From positions 7,502,001 through 7,566,000 of the forward strand of contig NC_059486.1 in assembly GCF_018139145.2 (NCBI RefSeq): 64,000 nt of DNA. Reading direction: 5' to 3'. Under the pieces are notes generated by a model that was not told the DNA's origin, made no database searches, and saw nothing but the letters and a program-made list of their open reading frames with translations. This DNA is from Gymnogyps californianus (lineage: Eukaryota; Chordata; Aves; Accipitriformes; Cathartidae). Of this stretch, positions 1 to 26,320 are shown piece by piece. Made by a program: the position numbers and the translations under genes. Position 1 is the first letter of the stretch; each line of letters opens with the position of its first letter.

Positions 1-3000
1 AATTGAGAGTTTCAGTGTCAGGGGCTCGGCCTTAAGGAAAAAAAAAAGAAATTAAAGTAAAAACTATTGGAAAACTTCAGCAGTGTTCATCTAAAAACCT
101 GGCATCCTCCACTGTAGGTTTCTAAGAACTTAGTGCTATTTGATAGTCCAAGTAGAAACGTGACAAAACTTATCTCATGCCGAAAAAGCTGTAAGGGTGG
201 AAAGTATGGATATGAATTTCTTTGTGAAGAGCTCTATTACTATTGCCTTTGCTCAGATGATTTCAGAGAAAGTTATCCTTTAAAGATGTGCAGGACAACA
301 TCCACTGCAAAAAGTGCAAAAAGTGCAAAAACCACATGGTTTAATATTAATTGCATGTTCTAAATTCAGTTTCCTAATGTAGCATGAATATACGTATAAT
401 AACTAAGCAACTTCTACACTGAAAGTTTCCAATAAACATTAACCAAATGGCACTCAATACTAACAAACAGCCAGTTGTGCACACTTGTGGATAAAAATTA
501 TTAATAATGCTGCTCAACATTAAACATTCCCGAAGTCCTCTTTTCCTGTTATCTGATACACTTATCTTAAAGCTTTTTTTAGTTCCCTCAGCTGGATGAA
601 AAAGTTTGCCAGCTTTGCTCTCAAGTCCTTAATGCTGAGTTATTTAACTCAAACTGTGTATTTCTATACAGTTTAGAAACACTATTCCTAGAGTTTAGAA
701 ACAGTATTTTAAATGGATTTAAAAACAAATGAGGCAAATTCTACCAAGCCTAGATTTTATTACAGCTTCCTCTTCCAACGATTTTAAATTATCTCATCTT
801 TAAAAAAATATTTTTGTAGTGTTTTCTGCATAGAGCTACCACTTAGACCACAAAAGTCTTGATAACATTACACTGAGCTTTCTATAAAGTATCTAACAAA
901 GCAATTCCTGACCCAGAAATTTGAATCTTAAACCCTACCCAATTTTTCAAATGTATTTGAAGGTTAATAAGCATAGTGAAATTATCAGGTACTCCCAAAA
1001 TTTGTAGGGACACACAGGATCACATAGAAAAGATTACCTGAATATATCCACATGAAGAAAATTTTATAACATTGCATCCGTTTTTAGAGGTTGTAAATGA
1101 ATATGGATATATCTACATCTACATATATAGGTCTCCTTTGCGTGAGTCATGATTTTGTGTTTGATGTTAATACAGAGCTATAGCAAAGCAAAACATAAAG
1201 GGAAATCTGTTTTCATTATAAAAACAAGCTCTTTGATGTTAATGTAGGAAATTATTAAACAAAAGGAAAACCTGGCTTGTCAATACAGACCTAATTATAT
1301 GTAAACATATGATTCACTGCTTTATACATCTGCCATATAGCCAGGCCCCCCAAACAATGTCACATCTGAATGCCTCTGTAAAGACTTCTGTGTATTAATT
1401 TCATCTGGTGAAACCAACACTTCCTCTGGGAGTACTGACTGAAGCTGTCGGCACTTGGCTATCTGTCTGTCTTCCCTTCTGTTGTCCCCATGGGATGTTG
1501 ATCTGCTGTTCCTTCTCTGCCCCCTGCTCCCCAGTCCTGATGCTATCAGGCAACAAAAATAATAAACCTCCAGGACCTTATCTTGGCTCGGATGTGAAAC
1601 AACTTCCTACCGTTGTATTTCTTTGTGTATTGAGAGTAAAGCCTGGATATTCTGCAAATGGACAACTAATGGGGTTTTCTAGTTTCCCCTTTTTCCTGCC
1701 AGGCAGAGCCAAGAGAAAGCTTAGCACGCAATGGCAGGCACTGAAAGAGGAAAAAAAGAAAAACTGTCAATAGAGTCATTTAAAGACCTGTGACAACAAC
1801 AGCTGAGTTTATCAAATCTGCAGGATAACACTTAACCTTTCAATTCCAGTCTATTTTAACATGTGTACAGCTTGGTATTAATAGCTAAGAGTTACAAAAA
1901 ACGTGTTGCTGCTCATAGTGAAATTTCTCTCTCAACTTTACTGCCTAAATATTATTTCTGAAAGCAAAAACAAAACTTTAAAAAACTGAATTGAAGCTTT
2001 ATTGGCCTTTAGCCCCATGCTGGCTCACCTCCATAAGCCAGAATTACACTTACTGATCTTGCTTCACCTCAAATTCAGTAGCTTAGGTTCATGATTATCC
2101 AATGTGTCTTGGTAAGTTTTAATGTCAAATTCAGGAAATTCTGATATTTCTCAACATTCACTTACTTGTATTATAGAATCAGTTCTCACCATTTTTCAGT
2201 AGTATTGGATCAGAAGGACATTTGTTTCATACCCATAACTCCTAAGTTTTTTACATTTACAGCTTCAAGAAAGCATGAGTTTACAGCTTATTTCTAAGAC
2301 CCAGAGGGCAATACAAAACTATACTAAATCCTACGAGGCATGCAACACAGAGATGGCCCCCCCCCAGCCAGCACATGTGCTTTTAGTTTGAAGATGTCCA
2401 CTGCCCTGAAACTGCCACAGAACAAGGAGTGTATGATTGTATAAGACACAAGGCTAGATTCAGCTTTTATTCAAAACAGCAAGATATTATGCCAGACATC
2501 CAGAAGAAAGGTGCCAATTCAAATCTGACCCTTAAAAAGGTTACCTACCTCCTCCACTTTTAATACCACATCATAATCTCATCTTTAATAGACCCATACA
2601 ATAATCATATAGCTGTGAAAACCACACAGATCCCTGCTTTCAGGGCCTGCCCCCACTCACTTTTAACTTTAACAGAAAAAACAGCTTTTTGATCTGTTTT
2701 TGTAAAATCTAACAACATGGCTTCCTAAGGGTTCTGCCAGCCAGCTTAGCTACAGAGAGTGACAAGAAAGTGGTTAAAGCACCCATCTTGGATATGTGCT
2801 AGCCTGGTTATATTGTGATGTGGCATTGCTGTCCCATCATCTGCTGAGGGGCTCTGGTAATCACACTTGCACACAGAATAAGGTAAAGGCAATATCAGGG
2901 TGCTGTGACCTTCAGGTGCAGGACGTTCAACAGTGGAGACTGAAGCAGCTAAACTGAGAAGAAACCACAGGAATAGGCATAGTCAAGTAAGTAGCAGCAG

Positions 3001-3927
3001 TAAATGAGTGACAGCATACTCTTGCATACAGTAAGATTTCCCAGGGTGATAAAGGTGCAGCTGACAGCAGAATTTTATAATGGGTCTTCTGCAGTTTCTT
3101 AATCACAGAAGCTGGAATGTTTGTTTGCCCCCCAGCATTTGAAAAATCCAAACTAGAGCCAACCAAGCATTTTATTATCAGGCATGATATTGCAGGTGGC
3201 CACTGTGAGGATACTGCAGAGTGACAGGATGGTTCTTCTGGCATAAAACTTAAGCCCAATAGTCTTCTCCACTTCTTCCCTATACATTGGCATTTTGACA
3301 CATCACTTCATAACTTTACCCAATCCGACCTCAGTTTGACTTTAATCAAAATCTCATCTGTGTTCCCAGTCTTGGCACTCTCTCTCATCTTGTTCTGGGT
3401 GCCTGACACACTCCCCAACTTAGTTTCAAGACCACTAGCCTTTCCTCCTTCAAATCCTTCCTCAAAACCCACAAGGTGTTCACTAAAACATAGCCAGCTG
3501 ATAATGACTAATAAAGACCAATTCAGTGTAACTAATGCTCAGATTACAAGAAAATATTGACTACAGTAAAATTAACTAAGGTAAAAAAAAGTTCAGAACC
3601 CTTACCACATTGACAGCAGCGTGCACCAATTTTAGAAGGATGTTTTTGAACGTTTCATTCATTACTGATAAACTTTCAGCATGCCTGCCACAATTTGAAA
3701 AAAATCTGACCCTTAGTCAGTGCTAGGGCAGTAACTGGTTCTTTGCCAAGTCTGCTAAGCTGTACTATCTCTTGTAGCATTGAGTAGCAATACTTACTAC
3801 ACAGAGGAGTCATCTCAGCAGAAAGCTTGTGGCAGCCATGGTGCAATCAGTAAACACCTGGACATCACCATGCACTGTACATCTGAAGTTACTTGTGTCT
3901 GGAGACATGTCGCTTTGGTCCAACCCA

Positions 3928-3950
3928 AACAACAACAACAACAACAACAA
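3928..3950. repeat. (AAC)n microsatellite
   Basis: About eight AAC units, with an A-rich continuation, in the long TXNRD2 intron. Confidence 0.85.
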
Positions 3951-5936
3951 AAAATGCACCTCCAGGTGACATGCAACCAAATGAAAACCTTACAGCATGG
4001 GACAGACTTCTAACAATTCTATTTTTTTTGTTCTCAAGGTCCTGTACAAGGTGAAGTGGGCTGGAAACATTTTCTGAGACGAAAGCTACAGTTCACCTTT
4101 ACATTCATTTTCCCACACTAAGCTTGCTTTAACCAAAGGTTTTGTACATCCTTAAAGGATGGCTCTGCAGTCTCAATAACCAGTACCCAACCACCGTTCC
4201 CAAGTGAGGTCATTGGCTTCAATGTCCTAGACACTTACGGGTGAATAGAACTTGTATTCGGTAGAAAATGTCACAGTAATTATACTGGTTTCATGAAATT
4301 ACTTTGGAGCATTTTCCACCATTTATTTATACCACCATTCAGGTGAAGGCTAGCCATCACCTATCAACTCCAATAGCACCTTATAGTTCTGAATCCAAAA
4401 CATTCTCTCACACGCAGATTAGAGGCATAGCCTAGCATCTAACTTTTCCTCAACATGAAGAAGTCATTTTTGTAGTTACAAGCTGGTAAAATAAGTAGCG
4501 TAAAATAAGAGTTACACTCAAAGTTTATGGGTGGGTTAAACAAAAGAAGGAAAAAGTACCATCCAGGCCTCTTTCAATGCAAACAAATTACGAGCACATT
4601 AAAAATAGCCCTGTTGAATAAAGTCTGACTGAATGTCATTAAAACTAGATATTGGGAAAAAACCTAAAAGCACTGGCTGATGTAATGGGAATGACAATTT
4701 TCATTAGGACTGCAGAAGCCACATCTTACCAAGACAGTGATGAATTAAAATTAATGAGAAAGAGACACAGGAAGTTCAGAACAGAGACCCAGAGCCTCAG
4801 CAAACCACATTAACACTAACAGTTGTCTAAGATCAACCAAGGTGCATTATTTTTCACTGAATAGTTCAAAGGTTAAAAACTGGATGGCAAGATTTTGCTT
4901 GCAAAGATGAATCTAAAGCCCATCCCCTTTTCTATAGGGGCTGGGAGAGATATGCTCACAGGAGATCACAGCAATATTTACCATATGGGACTTTTCAAAG
5001 AAAATCTCCAAACAAAATTTCTGTTTTCTTAGTTAATCCAAACTGATTTGGTTGTAAGACTTGAAGAAAACTATTATTTAAAAAAAAAAAAAGTTATGTA
5101 CTTAACCCTTTCTTGATACTGAACAGCGAGGATCTTATTTTACTGCACTACAAATTAAATCTGCCAAGCATCCAGTCTGACACAAAGGACAATATGCTTG
5201 ATAGCACATCATGTGCAACACCTGATACCTGTTCAGCTTTACATTGAGCTAAAGTTATAATTCCTTTTTATAGCAAAGATTATATTATTTCAAAGACACA
5301 GTGGCTTTCCTCTAAGCTTATGAATGCAAAGGAACTTGAGAATGGTTGTTGAACTGTTCTTGTCAGACAGAAAACTCTTTTTGTAAAGCTAAACTTAAAA
5401 TCTGCTACTGGTCATTGCTCTTTCTGTTAACAATTTACTAGAACACTACCTCACTTTCTCTGTCAAACTAATTCTAGGATATTTGGTAAACACCTGCTTA
5501 GTTTAATCATCAATTCAGTGTTGCTCCTCTACACAGTAAGATCCCATTAAATATGTAGTAACTCAGTATCTTTTCTAAGGACTTTGTGAATAATCAAATT
5601 GCAGTTACAGCAGTAATCTTTTGCCATCTATTGCAAGTTCAAATGGAAATCGCCAATTCCTTTTCTATATTAGCTGTGTTGCAACTGCAGCATGCAATCC
5701 ACAGGTTTCAGTCCTCCAATAGCTGAAACAAACCCACTCTACAAAGCCTGATCTGCAATTTTGCCCTGCAGCTCAGCTGTTGCATCTGTCTATAAAGGTG
5801 TCAATCTCTACCCTTTTCTTTGGATGAAGACCCTATGTTCAATCTGTACATGCACACACTTACCATTGCTTTGTAGCTCAGGTCTATTAGGCACGAAACA
5901 CAAATTTTTTTTGTGTCCTTAAGGGCAGGGGGAATA

Positions 5937-5980
5937 CTATATAATAGTATATAATATTATATAATATTATATAATATTAA
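5937..5980. repeat. AT-rich direct repeat, (ATAATATTAT)n
   Basis: A roughly 10-bp unit, ATAATATTAT, repeated about four times. The unit is almost its own reverse complement, so it could form a cruciform or hairpin. No gene overlaps it. Confidence 0.8.
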
Positions 5981-8639
5981 AAGCATATATAAATATACAT
6001 ACATAATATACAAAAGCAGAAGACAGAGCACTAGTAAAAGACAGAAGGACATTACAGCACTAGTCAGGCAGAATCAAATAAAGGTCAAGAAAGAGCTGTT
6101 TCACTAATCTGGAATATAATAGTATAGTCACTCAGCAAGGTAACACAGGCCCATAACAGTTACCTACAAAAGCCTTGGATTGAAACCTTTAAATTACATT
6201 AAAAGGTATCAAAATGAGATATTTCTTTTGCCTCAAATATTGACTGGTTCAAAAAAGCTGCTAGAAAAGCAAAGAGAGCATTGTGCCTGCTTTTATTGGC
6301 TTATCCATACAAGCAGAAAATTACACATTCTAAAAGATAAAAAAACTCTTCATAGAAACACAATGTAAATTTTTTTTCAAAGGGCCTACATTAAGAGATA
6401 ATACTGTGGCTTACCAAACTCAAACTATGTCCCATTGTCAGTAAATATTTTTAACATTATTCATAAAATCCTACTAAAATTCCACAATGCGCTTACAAAA
6501 ATTAAGGAAATATCTACCATAATTCAGGCTACAATTAGTTAACAATAGCGGCTGCTTTTTAACTAACTCTACAAACTGACTTTCTTCAATCAGTATTGTA
6601 ACTGGCACATCTGCAGACAGGAAATCCTCAACACTACCAAGTTTCCCAGCCTATTATCTGAGACACCTGGTGTGGGTGTGTTGATACAGAGCAAAACAAT
6701 GAATCATATCGACTGCACATCAATTAACCAGCTTTAACTGTTAATGTGTTTAATCCTTAAGGGTGGAGTGCCAATTTGAACACTAAAAAAAAAAAAAGTC
6801 AACACAAAACCCCCAAACTCTCAAACTATTCATTTTGCAGTTTCTAAATATGGATTGTAACTCAAATCTATGACAAAAATTATAATACATGTAGTTCCTC
6901 TGTATCAAAATAGTGAGTGGAGTCACATTACAACTGAGTTGCAATAGTATATCATGCAACCTTATTCCATTATAATTAACACTAAACCAAGATTTTTTTC
7001 TTATTATTTAAATTTAATAGCTCTTTTTTCCATCTTTGACAAAAGTAAACACATTGACTTGACATTTCACAGGTGTGACTCCACCTCAGTGTACTTTTAC
7101 CAGAAAGCTTGAGAAAAATCAAATACGGCATTTAGAAACCCATTTTTTGGAAACATGTTCATCTCACCTCATGACTACTATTCTACAGTTTTCAGGATTG
7201 TCACGTCTCCAGATAGCATGACTTTTTTTGCTCTTGGCAAGCACTAGTGTCTTTGATTGGTTCTGGTGAGCATAATCCATTATTATAGGCTGTTTCCACA
7301 ATTTATAGAAGCCCATTGCACTTCTAAGAGAACAGTAATCACAGTAAGCGAAAGAAAATGTTTGTCACAACACACAACCTGCTCTCTGTTTGGGGTATAG
7401 GAAGATATAAAGCTGACTGAACCAGGGGAAAGGAACAACAGGACAACAGATTTAGTCCACTGGGCAAAATACAAAATGCTGTAAATGATCTGTCCCTGTT
7501 TCCTGTAATGGATCTATTGTACGACCACAAGAATTTAACTTTATCTGTTATCAACAAACGAAAGAGTAACGCTTCCCCACTACTCTAAAACAGTAGTGTC
7601 AGATAAAAAGAATAGCATAAAAATGAAGAATTTAAAGGAATTGCTAAAGCTGCTAGTAAAACTGATCGTTCTTCTGCATCAAAACAGATTTCTTGGGCAG
7701 TAAGTTTAGGCCTATTTACTTTGTTCGCCAGATATCATCCACTTCCCAAATATCACCACTACCTTTAGCCATCCATTATTTATCTAGAATTCCAGATATT
7801 CACAAAGCTTTATAAGCACAGAAGACAAGACTTCTCCTATTCTGGTGGGCTTGCAGTCCATCTGAACCTATATAGGAACTGAGGGCCAACTCATAACAGC
7901 AACAAACGAGCAGCTTAGGGAGGCAGCACAGAAAGAGTATTTTTGTTCCTGTGGGCTGGAGACTTTTACCATACATCATTTAGTGTGTTAAGCCTTACAA
8001 GAAGTAGCATTTGACTCAAAGGAGGCAAAAACCAAATTTAATTCCCATTTCTGGCAATTATGCTCATAGCCATTTGTCACAAAATTCTTTTAAACTGATT
8101 TAGTCTGACTTAGGCATCATACGTCAGTTCCGAGGGGTCTGAGATACATGAAAGTTCCTAACCAGATTTAAAAAAGCTCTAAACCAGATTTAAAAAGAGC
8201 TCTAAAGCTCTAAAGATCCCTGCAATGAGCTCGGATTTTTAGGGACAATTACTTCTATTTCTCCAAATTGGATGATGGTTGCAGTAACAAGCTTAAGCAG
8301 CACAGTTTAGAAAAATTCCTAGAAGAAATGGTAGCCTCTTGAACAGGATAAATAGGAACTTGTAGTGAATAGCTTAATGAATAAGTCACCAGTATGGACT
8401 AGAGAACACTACCTGCACCACAGAGGTTGCTGGAATTCATGCTCTCACCCTCTAGTAAATGTGAGGAAGACTAAATGGTCTCCCATTTATTGCAGCTCAT
8501 GCAAAAGTAGTTGCCACGGATTTCTTCCATTCACTGTAACTTTCATGTGTTTTCAGACTGTAAGTGAACAAGTTAGGCATGCAAGAAAAGAATTAAAAAA
8601 CTATCAATGTTTAGGTCAATAAATATTTAATATTAAAAA

Positions 8640-8650
8640 GGGGGGGGGGG
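8640..8650. repeat. G11 homopolymer
   Basis: A run of eleven G just downstream (in transcription order) of TXNRD2 exon 11. Such runs are prone to length errors in assembly. Confidence 0.85.
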
Positions 8651-8736
8651 CTGTTTGGCCCCATACAACATGATGAGGGGACTTCATTTTCAGAATGGAA
8701 AGCATTGCAAATAAATGTTAAAATAATCAAGTTTAC

Positions 8737-22960
<14,224 letters not shown>

Positions 22961-23715
22961 GCTGTACGGCAAAGGGCCTCTCCGCCGAGCCAGGACCCCT
23001 GTGAGGTGGCCGAGCAGCGCCTGAGTGGAGGGCGGCGACGTCGGGTCGGTGAGGGCGGCAGAGCCCCGTGAGGGCGGTGGGGTGGGGGTGGGGCGCGAGG
23101 ATCGCCGCGCGGGCCGCCGCGTCGCGGGGGCGAGCACGACGCCCGCCCTGCGCGCAGACCTGAGGGGAGGCGGCCGCTTCCCTCCCGGAGAGACCGATCG
23201 TCCTGCGCCAGGAGCTCCGGCTTCTGGAGCCGCTGCGAAGCGGAGAGAGGCCTTTTTAGAAGGCGGGCACAGGCTCTGGCGTTAGAGAAGCGCGTTTGCG
23301 TTAAAATTAGACGTTTGGAAGGGAAAAAAAAACCCCACACTTTGCTTGACTGGCTTCCCCCCGAGATGCTGCTGCAAAAGGGGTTCAGGGAAGGCCTTTT
23401 GTGAAAGAAGAGGAACATGACAACTGTCCAGAACCTTCACTGATATTCAATGTCCTGTTTTTCACCCTCTGAAACTGCACATCCCTTTGTAACAGGCATG
23501 GTGAGAGGTGGGCTGTCACAGCCCCTTCCAAAGGTGCAGTGCACAGACTGAAAGTTGAAATCTCTGAGAAAGTGTTTTGAAGTAAGCCTCTCCCTTCCAC
23601 GAGGTATTACAGGCAACATGTGATGTTGCTTCGGATTCCTGTGGCTAAGATATATTCAGCATTGAGAGCAGGCGCTAGGGATCGGGTCCCAGAGAAGAGG
23701 GCTTCCTCAACCAAA

Positions 23716-23743
23716 ATGGCGGAGCAGGGCCCATGCTACACAG
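23716..23743 (+). promoter_or_regulatory. candidate YY1-type initiator and first exon with upstream ATG
   Basis: CCAAAATGGCGGAGC matches the YY1 site (AANATGGCGGC type) that often sits just downstream of vertebrate transcription starts. Its ATG has A at -3 and G at +4. The frame runs MAEQGPCYT plus one base to a consensus donor ACACAG|GTCAGT at 23743/23744. This could be a COMT 5' exon. Joined to the COMT acceptor at 41203, the frame would be out of phase with COMT and would stop at 41315, so it would act as an upstream ORF. No transcript evidence is available. Confidence 0.35.
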
Positions 23744-25370
23744 GTCAGTGAACTAGACCGGCACAAACAGCTTTAACACATGGTTTAACTGTGGTGGTAC
23801 AGATATCTGCACAGGACAGCCTGTCAGAGCACCTCCGACGCTTCACAGCCTTCGGCAGCATTTCCTATGCCTGTGCCACATGCCAGCTGTTGATTAAACA
23901 AGGGCGATGCTGCTGACCTACTTCGGATGGGAGATGTGAGAGTTATTAATGCTTGTAATGTATTCTGGCAGCCTAAGGTAAAAGGCCTCAAACAATCAAC
24001 AATTGATCAATTGATCAAAACAATACCACAGGGAACAAGGTCTTTCTCATTCAGAAGTGCTGGCTGTTGGCCTTTACTGAAGCACAGTAGTGACCCTGCC
24101 TGCTGCTGTATGTAGTGAGTGGTATGTGGTAAATACCACCATAGCCAAATCAGAGTTTGGGACAAAGAATCAGCTGCTTTTTCTTGGGGAGAGGGAGCTG
24201 GTGACAGAAAAAAGTTTCAGGCAGTCATGGTTCAGCTGGCTCCAGAGCAAGGGCCTGGCTCACAAGGGGGCAGCATCCAACAATTTTGTTTCAGAAACTG
24301 TCAATCATCTGGTCCACAGTTGAGGAGAAATGGCAGGAAATTAAAATACTCAAAAGACAGTTTTGTAGAACTAACATCACCTCCAATGTAGGTCTGATTA
24401 ATGTTTTTCACTCTATTAATGTTTGAAAATACATGAAACAGGAATTAGTATCACTTTAGTAAATGGATTGATGACTTGTCCAGTATCACTGCTGTTAAAA
24501 AAAAAAAGAAAGCCAAACCCCTCTGTTGCCTCCTGCAGCACTAATCAATAAATCACTAGAAACACTCTTACCCACTGCAGCAGCAGTAGAAAGACATGAC
24601 TAGAGCTTACTGAGAGGCTTTGGAATTAAAGAAGCCTCAAGCATATTCAGATACTAATCTTTTATGCTTTTCAGGTACATGCATGCAAAGTTGTTTTAGC
24701 TGTTCATTTTAGCCACTATCCTGAATTGAATCAGGCAGTGTTGAGCATGTGCTCTTCACACAGCATTTAGTTCAGATGCATAGGATCAAGGGTAGAATTA
24801 AATCTCCCCAAACACAAAACAAGTTTATGTGAAGAAGTGTCTCTGCAGCATTATGGTATTTTGCTAATAAGGAAAGGCCTTAAATGTAGCAAAGCTGTTG
24901 ATAGAAAACATTACCTTGCAACAGCACCTACAGTGGCAATTTAGGAAAGAATTGATGATAAATTTGGAGTAACGCTTCTAAACTCTTTTAAGGATAGGAT
25001 CTTGGCCAAGTGCCCATTGTAACAGCCACATCGTACACTAGCATTACTGATTGCTTTCATTATTTTAGAGCTCAGAGTCTAAGTGAACCACAGCCTACGC
25101 AGCAGTGATTAGATTGTAGCTTCTTTTAGATGTTTGTGTGTTCCTAAACACATCAGCACACCAGCACACCCTCTCTTTTCTAGCTTGAAAATGAGTCAGT
25201 TGCTTTCACTTGACATCCTTCTTAAGTCATCTGGGAACCAGAACTATCCATAGCTGCCGCTGTGCCACTGGCAGACCATGTGAAGCTGGGGTGTCACCAG
25301 CCCTCTGGCTGTATCTCACAGCTAATGATAAAGAACTGTGCAGTTCCACAGGCTAAGGCTTTCCCATAAG

Positions 25371-25382
25371 GACCGCCATCTT
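25371..25382 (-). promoter_or_regulatory. YY1-like motif
   Basis: On the minus strand this reads AAGATGGCGGTC, one base from the AAGATGGCGGC consensus. It lies about 1.65 kb downstream of the similar site at 23712. Function is inferred from the motif only. Confidence 0.3.
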
Positions 25383-26286
25383 CAGAAGAAAGTACGAAGT
25401 CTGTGTAACGCCACTCTGCTTGTTCTTGCGCATTCTCACAAGCTTGATCATTGAGACCAGTAGAGGTATCAGCAATGAGGAGTAGGTTTTGCCCATGGTG
25501 GCAATATCAATAAGAGGAGTAGCCACTGATATTTGCTGCAGTCAGCACTGAGCAGGTGTGTCTGCACTACACTTCAAAAATCTTTCTCAGGGACCAGAGA
25601 CAGATTGTGGTTATCAGGTGTGATTTCTAATGTGTCTTTGGCTCATATCCTATAGCTTTCTTCTCTCTTATTTTAATTCTTTTGTGGTTAGCATTAAGCT
25701 GATCAGAATAATTTTACATATATATACTATCTATATATCTCTCTTAATTTCTTTTAAGAAAGCAAGCATTAAGTCCTTTAGTGGCAAATACATTCTAGTA
25801 TCAGGAATCATTTACATGAAGCGTTGTCTTTCTGCAGTGAAAGCATGTTTTTTCAAAACTTGGGATTAAAAAAAACTTCTTACAAGATAGCTATCAGACT
25901 TAACATCATATTTCCACAGAATTTTGTCAGTTGTAGCTAGTCATATGTAAAGTCATAAATTAACTTAATACATTAGATGTGGTTTGGTTTATTTCCAGGG
26001 GGAGATGTTTATTCAATGTACTGTAAACAGTGTGATATTAAAAGGGCAAAGGAGACACCACTGTAATATGTTTCAGAAATGTATATAAAACCATTCAACA
26101 AAAATAGGGGTTTTGCAAGGCATGAATTGGTTCTGTTAATGAGCAGACTTTCTCCTTCTGAATTTATTGTAAGGACAGCTTGGAATTCTGTACTTTTTTT
26201 CTTCATATGAAATGCCTTTTGTGACATTTATCAATGGCTTACTTAAATTCTTCCTCATGAAGACAACAAGGACCAAATACCTTTTC

Positions 26287-26320
26287 TACCTTCATTTTAG
26301 AAATACCTTCATTTTAGAAA
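26287..26320. repeat. 17-bp perfect tandem duplication
   Basis: TACCTTCATTTTAGAAA is repeated twice with no difference (26287-26303 and 26304-26320). Confidence 0.9.

Larger units (their letters stand above)
1..8736 (-). other. TXNRD2 intron 11 (start of window, no exon recognised)
   Basis: I looked on the minus strand for the expected continuation (the AIGD second FAD motif, the PTTVFTPLEYG dimer-domain motif, the selenocysteine end) and saw none. The stretch is AT-rich, with stop codons in all frames. It holds simple repeats: a C9 run near 2357, an (AAC)n tract at 3928-3950, an AT-rich palindromic repeat at 5937-5980, a 22-nt imperfect duplication at about 8160-8205 and a G11 run at 8640-8650. 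Confidence 0.6.

Noticed and set aside
1515..1535. CTCF-like GAGCAGGGGGCAGAG
   Set aside because: The left half of the motif does not fit, and it is weaker than the sites at 16128 and 62809.
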